Of a stretch of 7,348 nt of DNA, positions 1 to 6,239 are shown in pieces. The DNA is from Dehalococcoidia bacterium (GTDB lineage: Bacteria; Chloroflexota; Dehalococcoidia; GIF9; UBA5629). Positions within the stretch are counted from its first letter, which is position 1; every line of letters starts with the position of its first letter. The notes under the pieces were generated by a model. The model had not been told where the DNA came from. It was given only the letters and a program-made list of their open reading frames with translations, and searched no databases. Location of the stretch: contig JAQTLG010000081.1 of assembly GCA_028715025.1 (NCBI GenBank), positions 1 through 7,348 on the forward strand. Reading direction: 5' to 3'. The position numbers were made by a program, and so were the translations under genes.

Positions 1-167
1 TAAAACAGGCATCCTATATTCTTGCAGCAGTAACCATTGCAGCGAGGGCAGATATCCGTCACGGCCTTATTCATGATACCGACCAGCCTGGCTATGCCGG
101 GTCCGAAAAGCTCGCTGAACTCACTATCCGTTAAAAATATCTTCGTATTAAGCTTGCCATTTATCAT
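1..167 (-). CDS. N-terminal part of a cysteine-motif protein of unknown function (runs off left edge)
   Basis: Reading the minus strand from the ATG at 165-167 gives 55 uninterrupted codons up to base 3. The protein begins MINGKLNTKIFLTD and later carries a dense cysteine motif, CPRCNGYCCKN followed by IGC (Cys at residues 40, 43, 47, 48 and 53). Five cysteines in fourteen residues suggest a metal site, zinc or an iron-sulfur cluster; the C-x2-C-x3-CC spacing is loosely like YkgJ-type cysteine-cluster proteins, but I do not recognise the family. The next codon at the edge begins TA, so it is Tyr or a stop; the gene could therefore end right at the boundary. The start overlaps the stop of the preceding small ORF as ATGA, the usual sign of translational coupling. 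It lies downstream of pilT on the same strand. The opposite-strand frame over this stretch looks like a shadow. Confidence 0.5.
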   Translation of the reverse strand, partial: MINGKLNTKIFLTDSEFSELFGPGIARLVGIMNKAVTDICPRCNGYCCKNIGCLF

Positions 168-323
168 ACGTAATTTCCGATCATATCGTCATTGTCCAAA
201 TCTGACAGCGCCGCCTTTAAAGCTAATATTTTAAAACATGCCCCAATATCATCAGCTATTCACTAATATATTTAAAATCCGGGGGAAAGCCTCGCGCTGG
301 GTGGCGCTTCCCAGCTCGGCCAT
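164..323 (-). pseudogene. Small protein gene apparently broken by a +1 frameshift
   Basis: Two minus-strand frames join into one plausible polypeptide of about 53 residues. The first runs from an ATG at 321-323 (MAELGSATQREAFPRILNIL...) to a stop at 252-254. The second is open from 259 to the TGA at 164-166 (IADDIGACFKILALKAAL..., ending LDNDDMIGNYV) but has no good start codon of its own. Removing one base near 260 would fuse them without other change. The second part ends in an ATGA overlap with the next gene, which argues that this frame was really translated. A perfect AGGAGG lies at 342-347, but 18 nt from the ATG, too far for normal spacing. It could be a true decayed gene, a sequencing or assembly error, or two unrelated short frames. 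No family was recognised. Confidence 0.35.
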
Positions 324-391
324 AGCCTGCCTGCTTAATCGCCTCCTGTGATGTACAACGCCGGCGTCGACGGATCCTTCAGTTCGGATAT

Positions 392-1465
392 TCAGCCGGT
401 TTTACGCGATGAGCTTTGCAGTGACCTCAGCTCCTCGATCATATTGGTATAGTTATAGGCCTGTTCCTCGTTTATCAGCCCCTTCTGAATCAGATCGGCC
501 AATGACTGGTTGAGCGTCTGCATCCCTTCCTTGCGAAAAACCTGAATCTGGCCGTAAAGCTGGTGTATGCGGCCCTCGCGAATGGTATTCCTGATCGCGT
601 TATTACTGAGCATGACTTCGCAGGCCGGGACCATCCCACCATCACCCTTGGTGGGGATGAGGAACTGGCAGATCACGGCCACCAGTATCTGAGACAGCTC
701 ATTCCTGATCTGCTCCTGCTGCCTGTCAGGGAACATATCGAGGATGCGGTTGATCGTCTGGGCGGCATCGATGGTATGCATGGTGCCCATCACCAGGTGC
801 CCTGTTTCCGCCGCCCTGATGGCCGTCTGCATGGTTTGGATATCACGTATCTCCCCCACCACGATCACATCGGGATCATGCCTAAGGGCATGAACCAGGG
901 CAACATCGAAAGATTCGGTATCGTGTCCAACATTACGCTGGACTATCAGGCACTTTTTGTTCTTGAATACATACTCAATCGGGTCTTCGATGGTTATTAT
1001 ATTACGTTGAACATTCTGATTGAGGTATTCCACCATGGCAGCGATGGTCGTCGATTTGCCGCTGCCCTTTGCCCCCGTAATAAGTATCAGCCCCGACCGT
1101 TTCATGGCCAGGTCTTTTATCACCGGCGGAAGGTTCAAATCCTCCAGTGGGGGGATGCTATAGGGGATTATCCTGACTGCTATGCTGAGTGTGGATCGCT
1201 GCTGCATTACGTTAATCCTGCAACGGGTATAGTCTTTGACGCTGAATTCGAAGTCCAGTTCATGCCGTACTGCAAAAGATTTCCTCTTCTCGGGGGTGGT
1301 AATCTCCTCGAAAAAAAGCTCGACGTCCCTTGGAGTCAATGGCGCCATATCCGGTATGGGGATTAAAGCCCCGAAGATCCTCACCGTCGGAGGTGATCCC
1401 ACCCTCAGATGCAGGTCTGAGGCGTGGTTATCTATGGCTATTCTGAGCAGATCCTGTATTCCCAT
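392..1465 (-). CDS. pilT: PilT-family type IV pilus retraction ATPase
   Basis: A hexameric cytoplasmic ATPase that powers pilus retraction (twitching, surface attachment, DNA uptake). The 357-residue length fits PilT. The N-terminal PAS-like domain starts with the family signature ASDLHLRVGSPP (residues 15-26). The RecA-like core has Walker A GAKGSGKST (131-139), the Asp box IITIEDPIEYVF (156-167), Walker B DPDVIVVGEIRD with Glu205 (197-208) and the His box from H223 to H230 (GTMHTIDAA). The C-terminus has AIRNTIREG (290-298), close to the AIRNLIRE motif linked to retraction, with Thr for Leu; this favours PilT over the assembly ATPase PilB. Walker A has Ala-Lys where GPTGSGKST is usual. The start is backed by AGGAAGG ending 4 nt upstream and by a TTGATA/TACAAT promoter. 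No other pilus gene is in the window, so PilT versus a close PilU-type paralogue is not settled. Confidence 0.93.
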   Translation of the reverse strand: MGIQDLLRIAIDNHASDLHLRVGSPPTVRIFGALIPIPDMAPLTPRDVELFFEEITTPEKRKSFAVRHELDFEFSVKDYTRCRINVMQQRSTLSIAVRIIPYSIPPLEDLNLPPVIKDLAMKRSGLILITGAKGSGKSTTIAAMVEYLNQNVQRNIITIEDPIEYVFKNKKCLIVQRNVGHDTESFDVALVHALRHDPDVIVVGEIRDIQTMQTAIRAAETGHLVMGTMHTIDAAQTINRILDMFPDRQQEQIRNELSQILVAVICQFLIPTKGDGGMVPACEVMLSNNAIRNTIREGRIHQLYGQIQVFRKEGMQTLNQSLADLIQKGLINEEQAYNYTNMIEELRSLQSSSRKTG

Positions 1466-1497
1466 CTGGCCTTCCTATCCTCACTTTTCCGTTCATT

Positions 1498-1526
1498 ATT
1501 GTATAGATAAAGGTTTCAATTATCAA
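1498..1526 (-). promoter_or_regulatory. Sigma70-type promoter for pilT
   Basis: On the minus strand TTGATA (1521-1526) and TACAAT (1498-1503) are separated by exactly 17 nt; each hexamer matches consensus at five of six positions. The expected transcript start lies near 1491, about 25 nt before the pilT ATG, leaving room for its AGGAAGG ribosome-binding site. No transcript data are available, so this rests on sequence match and position. Confidence 0.6.
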
Positions 1527-1534
1527 TTGGTAAT
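1519..1534. promoter_or_regulatory. 16-bp dyad at the junction of two divergent promoters (candidate operator)
   Basis: ATTATCAATTGGTAAT is an inverted repeat with seven of eight base pairs matching; only T1523 against G1530 fails. Its centre falls exactly between the two -35 hexamers (1521-1526 minus, 1527-1532 plus). A protein bound here would cover both -35 boxes, so it could control pilT and lutCB together. The AATTGGT half-site recalls operators of GntR-type regulators of lactate or pyruvate genes, but only half of such a site is present. No regulator gene is in the window. The binding role is inference. Confidence 0.4.
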
Positions 1535-1556
1535 GTCCCCGCCTGCAATATATAAT
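1527..1556 (+). promoter_or_regulatory. Sigma70-type promoter for the lutCB operon
   Basis: TTGGTA (1527-1532, four of six consensus matches) and a perfect TATAAT (1551-1556) are separated by 18 nt. The predicted start near 1563 gives lutC a leader of roughly 100 nt. The leader contains a 26-codon ORF that begins almost at the predicted transcript start. The -35 box touches the pilT -35 box on the other strand. Confidence 0.55.
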
Positions 1557-1564
1557 TCCACACG

Positions 1565-1645
1565 ATGCCCAAACGCACCTTTAAAGTGCCCAACCGGATT
1601 TGGTATGGGAACGGCCGCATGAACCTGCCGTCGCCGGTCATTTGA
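1565..1645 (+). CDS. 26-residue leader ORF resembling the start of an iron-containing alcohol dehydrogenase
   Basis: An ATG at 1565 opens a 26-codon frame ending at TGA 1643-1645, inside the lutC leader. The peptide MPKRTFKVPNRIWYGNGR is rich in basic and aromatic residues and, from memory of the family, looks like the N-terminus of iron-containing alcohol dehydrogenases, where a Phe-x-x-Pro-(T/N)-(R/K)-Ile-x-(F/Y)-G-x-G pattern forms the first strand and loop. Nothing of the remaining roughly 360 residues follows. There is no ribosome-binding site; the ATG is 9 bases after the TATAAT box, so translation would have to be leaderless. An in-frame TAA lies at 1553-1555. It may be a remnant of a deleted gene, a translated leader peptide, or chance. 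Confidence 0.3.
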   Translation: MPKRTFKVPNRIWYGNGRMNLPSPVI

Positions 1646-1666
1646 ACATACTGAGCGAGGTTAACC

Positions 1667-2368
1667 ATGTCTGACAAAATCGAACTGCTGGAGAGATTTA
1701 AAACCGAAGCCGCCCTTAGCGGCGCGCAAGTAACGCTGGCATCATCGGCTGATCAGGCGGTCGACTTCGTGTTGGGCCTGGTCAAAGACAAGGGGATCAC
1801 AACGGCGGTCAAATCAGCCTCCCCCATCGCAGAAAGGCTTGATCTGGCTGCACGGCTAACGAAAGCCGGTGTCAAGGTCATGGAAACATCGATCGCACAA
1901 TGGGCCGCCGGACTGGCCAGGGGAAAGGACGTGCCCATGGATAAACTGGCCGAGCTCATCTCAGCCGTTTCGGGCGAAAAAGTTCCGCCCGAGCCGGAGG
2001 CCATACTGCGGGTAGCCCGCCGCATAATGAAAGACATGTACGCAGGGGCCGGGCTGGGCATCACCGAGGCGGACTTCGGCATCGCTGAAACAGGCACTCT
2101 GGTAACGCTGGAAAACGAGGGCAATGCCCGCCTGGCAGCGGCTCTGCCCCGGCTGCATCTGACCCTGCTCGACGGCACACACATAGCCAGCAGCCTGGCG
2201 GACGCAGCCGAGCTTATCAAAGGATCATCCGGCGGAATACCCGGACACAAGCTACCCACCTTCATTACGTACCTGACCGGGCGCAACACGACCGCCGATA
2301 TACCCGGAGCCATCTTCGCCCGCGCCCAGGGCCCGGCTGAAGAATATATATTGATATTAAAAGCCTGA
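1667..2368 (+). CDS. lutC: LutC-type LUD domain protein (lactate utilisation)
   Basis: A 233-residue cytoplasmic protein consisting of a single LUD domain, as in LutC (YkgG) of the LutABC lactate oxidation complex, which converts L-lactate to pyruvate. The family signature GITEADFGIAETGTLV lies at residues 131-146, followed by ENEGNARLAAALPRLHL; the domain ends with GPAEEYILIL near residues 222-231. The length matches LutC (about 240). The ATG is preceded by GAGCGAGG six bases upstream. It is the first gene after the TTGGTA/TATAAT promoter, and lutB follows after a 25-nt gap, so the two are almost certainly one transcript. The same fold recurs as the N-terminal domain of the next protein. The exact substrate is not shown by the sequence; LUD proteins can serve other 2-hydroxy acids. 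No FAD-type lactate dehydrogenase gene is present. Confidence 0.85.
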   Translation: MSDKIELLERFKTEAALSGAQVTLASSADQAVDFVLGLVKDKGITTAVKSASPIAERLDLAARLTKAGVKVMETSIAQWAAGLARGKDVPMDKLAELISAVSGEKVPPEPEAILRVARRIMKDMYAGAGLGITEADFGIAETGTLVTLENEGNARLAAALPRLHLTLLDGTHIASSLADAAELIKGSSGGIPGHKLPTFITYLTGRNTTADIPGAIFARAQGPAEEYILILKA

Positions 2369-2393
2369 TTACCCATCGGCTACAGGATCTCTC

Positions 2394-4547
2394 ATGTCGG
2401 GAAAATTAAGAAAACAGGTCAGGCAGGCGCTAGCGGACGAAACTCTGCAGGCAGCCCTGAGCCGATTCACCATGCTGACCAAATTCGGCCGCCAGATGGG
2501 TATGACCGGCATCGATTTCGAAGCTCTGCGGCAGGACTTGCACAAAAGAAAAGCCAGGGCCATAGACAACCTTCCTACGTTGATTAAGGAGTTCAAAGAA
2601 AACGCCTCGGCCGCGGGCGTCGTTATCTCCGAAGCCGAAAACGCCGGGCAGGTCAATGACTACATAGCCGGGCTGGCCCGGCGGCGCGGTATCAGGCATA
2701 TTATCAAGTCCAAGTCCATGCTGACCGAGGAGATCGGGCTGCGCCATCACCTCGAACATCTCGGCATCCGTGTCGATGAAACCGACATTGGAGAAAGGAT
2801 AGTCCAGCTCGCGGGAGAAAAGCCCGCGCACATCGTCGGTCCCGCCATACATAAGACGACCGAGCAGATCGCCTTCCTTTTCACGGAGCTGCTGGGCGAA
2901 CAGATCAGCTCGGAATCGCAGCCGCTTCTGGATACGGTGCGCGGGTCCCTGCGCCAGTCCTACCTGGATGCGGATATGGGCATATCCGGCGCTAACATAG
3001 CTATAGCCGAAACAGGCACCATCGTTATACTGACCAACGAAGGAAACGGCCAGATCGTGACCACGCTGTCCCCCCTGCAGGTCGCCGTCGTGGGTATAGA
3101 GAAGATCATGCCCGGTTTTGAGGATGCCAACGCGGTCCTCAGGCTGCTCAGCCGCAGCTGTGTGGGCACCAAGATGACCGTCTATACCTCTTTTATCACG
3201 GGAACAGGCCGGGCCGGTGCAATTTCAGGCACGCAACTGTCCGGCGGCCAGGGGCCGCGTGAGCTTCACATCGTGCTGGTGGACAACGGCCGCAACCGGA
3301 TGAGGGATTCGGACGATTTCAGGGAAGCTCTTTATTGCATCAAGTGCGGCGTCTGCCTCAACGTCTGCCCAGTCTTTGCATCGCTGTCCGGGCAAACCTA
3401 CGGCCACGTATACCAGGGGGGCATAGGCACTATCCTTACCGCTTTTTATCACGACCGGAAACGCTCTCGGGATCTCTCTGAGATGTGCCTGGGATGCATG
3501 TCCTGTAAATCCGTCTGCCCCGCCGGCATCGATATACCCGGCCTGATTCGCAAGATGCGCGCTCAGCACGTGCGGGAACAGGGACTTCCGGCCGGAAAAA
3601 GACTGGCCTACGGCACCATTCTGAAGCATCCCTCACGGCTGGAAAGTGCTGTCAGGGCTTGCGCAAAGCTGCAGGAGCCCTTCCTCGATGCCGATTCCAT
3701 GATCAACAGGCTGCCGTACCCGCTGAGCTTCATAACCGATACCATCAGCCTGCCGGGGCTGAATACCAACCTGCTTCGCAGCCGCATGATAGGATACGCA
3801 TCCCCCGCACCCGGAAAAGCGCCTAAAGTGGCTTTCTATTCCGGGTGTGTAACGTCCTTCGCCTATCCAGGATTGGGCGAAGACGTTATGCGCCTGCTTG
3901 AAAAGTATGGGGTGGCCCCATATTATCCGCAGGAGCAAGCATGCTGCGGCGCTCCAGCCTACTTCTCCGGAGATTCCGATACCGCACTGGCGCTGGCCAT
4001 GCGCAATATTCAGGCGCTGTCCAGCGGTGATCCTGATTACATCATTACCGTTTGCCCCGGCTGCGCCGTTATGCTGAAGCAAGAGTTCCCCAACCTCACT
4101 TCCAGTCAGCCCGTCCTGCATGAATCAGCCCTGCGTCTTTCCGGCAGGGTGAGAGACCTTTCACAGCTTCTGGCTGAGCTTGGAACAAAGCCGGTTGTTA
4201 AGACGTCAGAGGAAAAGAAAGTCACCTATCACGATCCATGTCATCTCAAACGCGGCCTTGGCATATTCGATGAGCCACGGAAATTAATAGAAGCGGCCGG
4301 CTACCGGCTGGTGGAGATGAACGATTCTGACGCCTGCTGCGGCTTCGGCGGGGACACGCTGCTGGCTCATCCCGAGCTGTGCGGCTCAATTCTGCAGCGA
4401 AAGCTGGGCAACATCGAGGCTACGGGAACGGACACGGTAGTAACGGCCTGCACGGCATGCGTGTTGCAGCTACGCGGCGGGCTTCACAAGAAGAACAGCC
4501 CCATCAAAGTGGTCCATATCGCCGAGCTATTGGCCGGTCAGCACTAA
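2394..4547 (+). CDS. lutB: LutB-LutA fusion: LUD domain, two 4Fe-4S sites and CCG domains
   Basis: A 717-residue protein that appears to join LutB and LutA. Residues about 60-300 form a LUD domain (ISGANIAIAETGTIVILTNE near 197-216, then GGQGPRELHIVLV). Next is a ferredoxin-like region with two 4Fe-4S motifs: C315, C318, C321, C325 (CIKCGVCLNVCP) and C365, C368, C371, C375 (CLGCMSCKSVCP). The C-terminal third holds two CCG domains as in LutA, GlpC and heterodisulfide reductase subunits: C485, then CCG at 517-519 and CPGC at 554-557; then DPCH with C616, CCGFGGD at 648-654 and CTAC at 686-689. LutB alone is about 470 residues and LutA about 240, so the sum matches. It would take electrons from lactate through its clusters to an unknown acceptor. 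AGGA lies seven to eight bases before the ATG. All cluster cysteines are present. Confidence 0.88.
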   Translation: MSGKLRKQVRQALADETLQAALSRFTMLTKFGRQMGMTGIDFEALRQDLHKRKARAIDNLPTLIKEFKENASAAGVVISEAENAGQVNDYIAGLARRRGIRHIIKSKSMLTEEIGLRHHLEHLGIRVDETDIGERIVQLAGEKPAHIVGPAIHKTTEQIAFLFTELLGEQISSESQPLLDTVRGSLRQSYLDADMGISGANIAIAETGTIVILTNEGNGQIVTTLSPLQVAVVGIEKIMPGFEDANAVLRLLSRSCVGTKMTVYTSFITGTGRAGAISGTQLSGGQGPRELHIVLVDNGRNRMRDSDDFREALYCIKCGVCLNVCPVFASLSGQTYGHVYQGGIGTILTAFYHDRKRSRDLSEMCLGCMSCKSVCPAGIDIPGLIRKMRAQHVREQGLPAGKRLAYGTILKHPSRLESAVRACAKLQEPFLDADSMINRLPYPLSFITDTISLPGLNTNLLRSRMIGYASPAPGKAPKVAFYSGCVTSFAYPGLGEDVMRLLEKYGVAPYYPQEQACCGAPAYFSGDSDTALALAMRNIQALSSGDPDYIITVCPGCAVMLKQEFPNLTSSQPVLHESALRLSGRVRDLSQLLAELGTKPVVKTSEEKKVTYHDPCHLKRGLGIFDEPRKLIEAAGYRLVEMNDSDACCGFGGDTLLAHPELCGSILQRKLGNIEATGTDTVVTACTACVLQLRGGLHKKNSPIKVVHIAELLAGQH

Positions 4548-5470
4548 GGCGGACATTTGGCGCAGACGGAGCGGAAGAGCGTAGTGCTGAGGTAGCGGTC
4601 GCCCCGGTCCGGCAATATCACCACGATATTGCCTTTATCCATTTTTTCAGAAATGCGGACCGCCCCGGCCACTGCCGCCCCACTGGACATGCCCACGAAA
4701 ACACCCTCCCTGGTGGCCAGCATCCTGGTCATTTCGAACGCCTCACCGTCCTCCACGACTATTTTCTCGTCAAATCCTTTGGTGTCATAGATGCCGGGTA
4801 CGATGGATTCGGTCATATTTTTCAGCCCCTGTATGGTATGGCCTTCCGTGGGCTCCACGGCGATGACGCGGACTCCCGGCTTCTTCTCCCTCAGGTATTT
4901 GGCCGTCCCGATCAGCGTGCCTGAAGTGCCCAGGCCGGCGATGAAAACATCCACTTCGCCGTTGGTCTGCCGGAATATCTCCGGCCCGGTGGTCTCGTAA
5001 TGTGACAGGGGGTTGTTGGGATTATCGAACTGGTTGGGCATGAAGTACCTGTCGGGCTCTTTCTCAATAAACTGGCGAGCGCGGTGGATGGCTCCATCAG
5101 TCGCCTCTTTGGCCGGGGTCAGGATAACCTCGGCACCGAAGGCCTGCAAACATATCTGGCGCTCGGTACTGACGCATTCCGGCATGAAAAGCTTCACTTT
5201 ATATCCCCTGGCCGAGCCGATCATGGCCAGCGCGATGCCGGTGTTGCCTGAGGTGGGCTCGACGATGATCCTGTCTTTGGTCAACTGTCCGCTTTCCTCG
5301 GCTTTTACGATCATATAATAGGCCGGACGATCCTTGACAGAGCCGCCGGGATTACAGCCCTCCAGCTTGGCCAGAATCCTTACTCGCGGATTCACCCCGT
5401 CCAAGGGACCCAGCTCCACCAGCGGAGTGTTGCCGATTGCGTCGAATACCCTATGCTTGATCTCGTTCAT
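4544..5470 (-). CDS. cysK: Cysteine synthase (O-acetylserine sulfhydrylase), PLP enzyme
   Basis: A cytoplasmic fold-type II PLP enzyme that makes L-cysteine from an activated serine (usually O-acetylserine) and sulfide. The 308-residue length is normal for CysK/CysM. The PLP-binding lysine is K46 in NPGGSVKDRPA (40-50); PTSGNTGIALA (72-82) is the substrate loop; GTSGTL (181-186) is the phosphate-binding loop; GMSSGAA (260-266) and PDRGDRYLST (287-296) complete the active site. GTSGT in place of the CysK-typical GTGGT leaves a CysM-like donor (O-phosphoserine or a sulfur carrier) possible, so the symbol is tentative. The protein ends CAKCPP, a C-terminal cysteine pair (C303, C306). AAGGAG at 5479-5484, eight bases from the ATG, is a strong ribosome-binding site. 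It follows the ATPase gene by 26 nt on the same strand. Its stop codon overlaps that of lutB by 4 nt. Confidence 0.92.
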   Translation of the reverse strand: MNEIKHRVFDAIGNTPLVELGPLDGVNPRVRILAKLEGCNPGGSVKDRPAYYMIVKAEESGQLTKDRIIVEPTSGNTGIALAMIGSARGYKVKLFMPECVSTERQICLQAFGAEVILTPAKEATDGAIHRARQFIEKEPDRYFMPNQFDNPNNPLSHYETTGPEIFRQTNGEVDVFIAGLGTSGTLIGTAKYLREKKPGVRVIAVEPTEGHTIQGLKNMTESIVPGIYDTKGFDEKIVVEDGEAFEMTRMLATREGVFVGMSSGAAVAGAVRISEKMDKGNIVVILPDRGDRYLSTTLFRSVCAKCPP

Positions 5471-5496
5471 ACCTTTTACTCCTTGCCGCTGCCTCT

Positions 5497-6216
5497 TTAC
5501 AGGCTTGCCAGGTAGGCATCCTTGTTGTTCATAAACTCCCTGTATATCTGGTAATACTCCGTGTCTATATAGTTTATCGGTCTGATGGGCACGCTGTCGA
5601 AATCATAGATGACAGACCCCGGGAAAGCAAGCAGGATGGGTGAGTGACTGGTGATAATGAACTGGGCATGGCCGTCCGAGCTCATTTCTTTGAGCAGCTT
5701 CAAAAGCTTGAGCTGGCTCCTGGGTGAAAGCGCAGTCTCAGGCTCGTCCATGAAATAAATGCCCTTTATCTTATAGCGGGAGCTGAAGAACGAGATGAGC
5801 GACTGGCCGTGGGACTGTGTGAGCAGAGAGTCCCCGCCGAAGTACTCGAGCATACCCGGGTCGGCGTGCGCCCATTCATCGAGATAACGAGCGAAATCAT
5901 GAAAGATCTGCGAGCTGAAATACGATCCCGGAACAGGGCCGGACTCCCACTCCACGTCGATGTACTCGTGGAAGCGACCTTCATAGGGATTGTACTTATA
6001 GCGCGCGCCGTCGGTATCCTCCCAGATGTGTATGCCGCATCTCTGGCAGATGGCTTTCAGCAGCGTGGACTTGCCGGTCCCGTTCTCGCCTGCAAAAAAG
6101 GTAACCGGGCCACGGAAGTCGACCGAGGCGGTCTTGTTGAAGATATCCAGGTTGAAGGGATAACAATCCCTGCCCGGATATCTCTCAGAATGTAGTACCA
6201 CTTTATTGATATGCAT
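5497..6216 (-). CDS. Small SMC/ABC-like ATPase (AAA_21 type), role unknown
   Basis: A 239-residue stand-alone nucleotide-binding protein. Walker A is GENGTGKST (43-51), an ABC-like signature SHGQSL sits at 135-140, Walker B is GIYFMDEPET (152-161, D157 and E158) and the switch histidine is H191 in ITSHSPILL. The opening VTFFAGENGTGKSTLL and the short length fit the predicted-ATPase group I recall as COG3910. There is no transmembrane segment, coiled coil or nuclease domain, so it is neither a transporter subunit nor a full SMC/OLD protein. Partner and substrate are unknown. It is the first gene of a probable two-gene transcript with cysK (26-nt gap). The ATG lacks any Shine-Dalgarno sequence; an extended -10 promoter puts the transcript start about 17 nt upstream. 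The N-terminus aligns with the family pattern, which supports this start. Confidence 0.8.
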   Translation of the reverse strand: MHINKVVLHSERYPGRDCYPFNLDIFNKTASVDFRGPVTFFAGENGTGKSTLLKAICQRCGIHIWEDTDGARYKYNPYEGRFHEYIDVEWESGPVPGSYFSSQIFHDFARYLDEWAHADPGMLEYFGGDSLLTQSHGQSLISFFSSRYKIKGIYFMDEPETALSPRSQLKLLKLLKEMSSDGHAQFIITSHSPILLAFPGSVIYDFDSVPIRPINYIDTEYYQIYREFMNNKDAYLASL

Positions 6217-6239
6217 TGTAGATATCGATTGGGGCTGAT

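Noticed and set aside
37..234. 65-codon plus-strand open frame at the left edge
   Set aside because: It is antisense to the minus-strand cysteine-motif ORF, and its peptide shows no motif. The minus strand is favoured by the Cys cluster and ATGA overlap.
296..315. Stem-loop GCTGGG/CCCAGC downstream of pilT as a terminator
   Set aside because: The 6-bp stem with 8-nt loop is not followed by a T-tract on the minus strand, and it lies inside the probable small ORF.
563..1366. 267-codon plus-strand open frame opposite pilT
   Set aside because: It lies wholly antisense to a clear PilT gene with all motifs, and its translation has no recognisable domain and an odd His/Asp/Arg-rich composition typical of a shadow frame.
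1557..1666. Riboswitch or attenuator in the lutC leader
   Set aside because: Only short weak hairpins (for example CTTTAAAG near 1579-1588) are seen and no terminator-antiterminator pair; the leader is better described by the small ORF.
1753..2376. 207-codon minus-strand frame opposite lutC
   Set aside because: Ser/Ala-rich shadow of a well-supported LutC gene; no independent support.
4379..4924. 181-codon plus-strand frame across the lutB/cysK junction
   Set aside because: It overlaps the end of lutB out of frame and cysK in antisense; both of those genes are certain.
5497..6216. Anti-phage defence system (OLD/Gabija/retron-type ATPase)
   Set aside because: No TOPRIM, nuclease, helicase or reverse transcriptase accompanies the ATPase, and its neighbours are metabolic genes.
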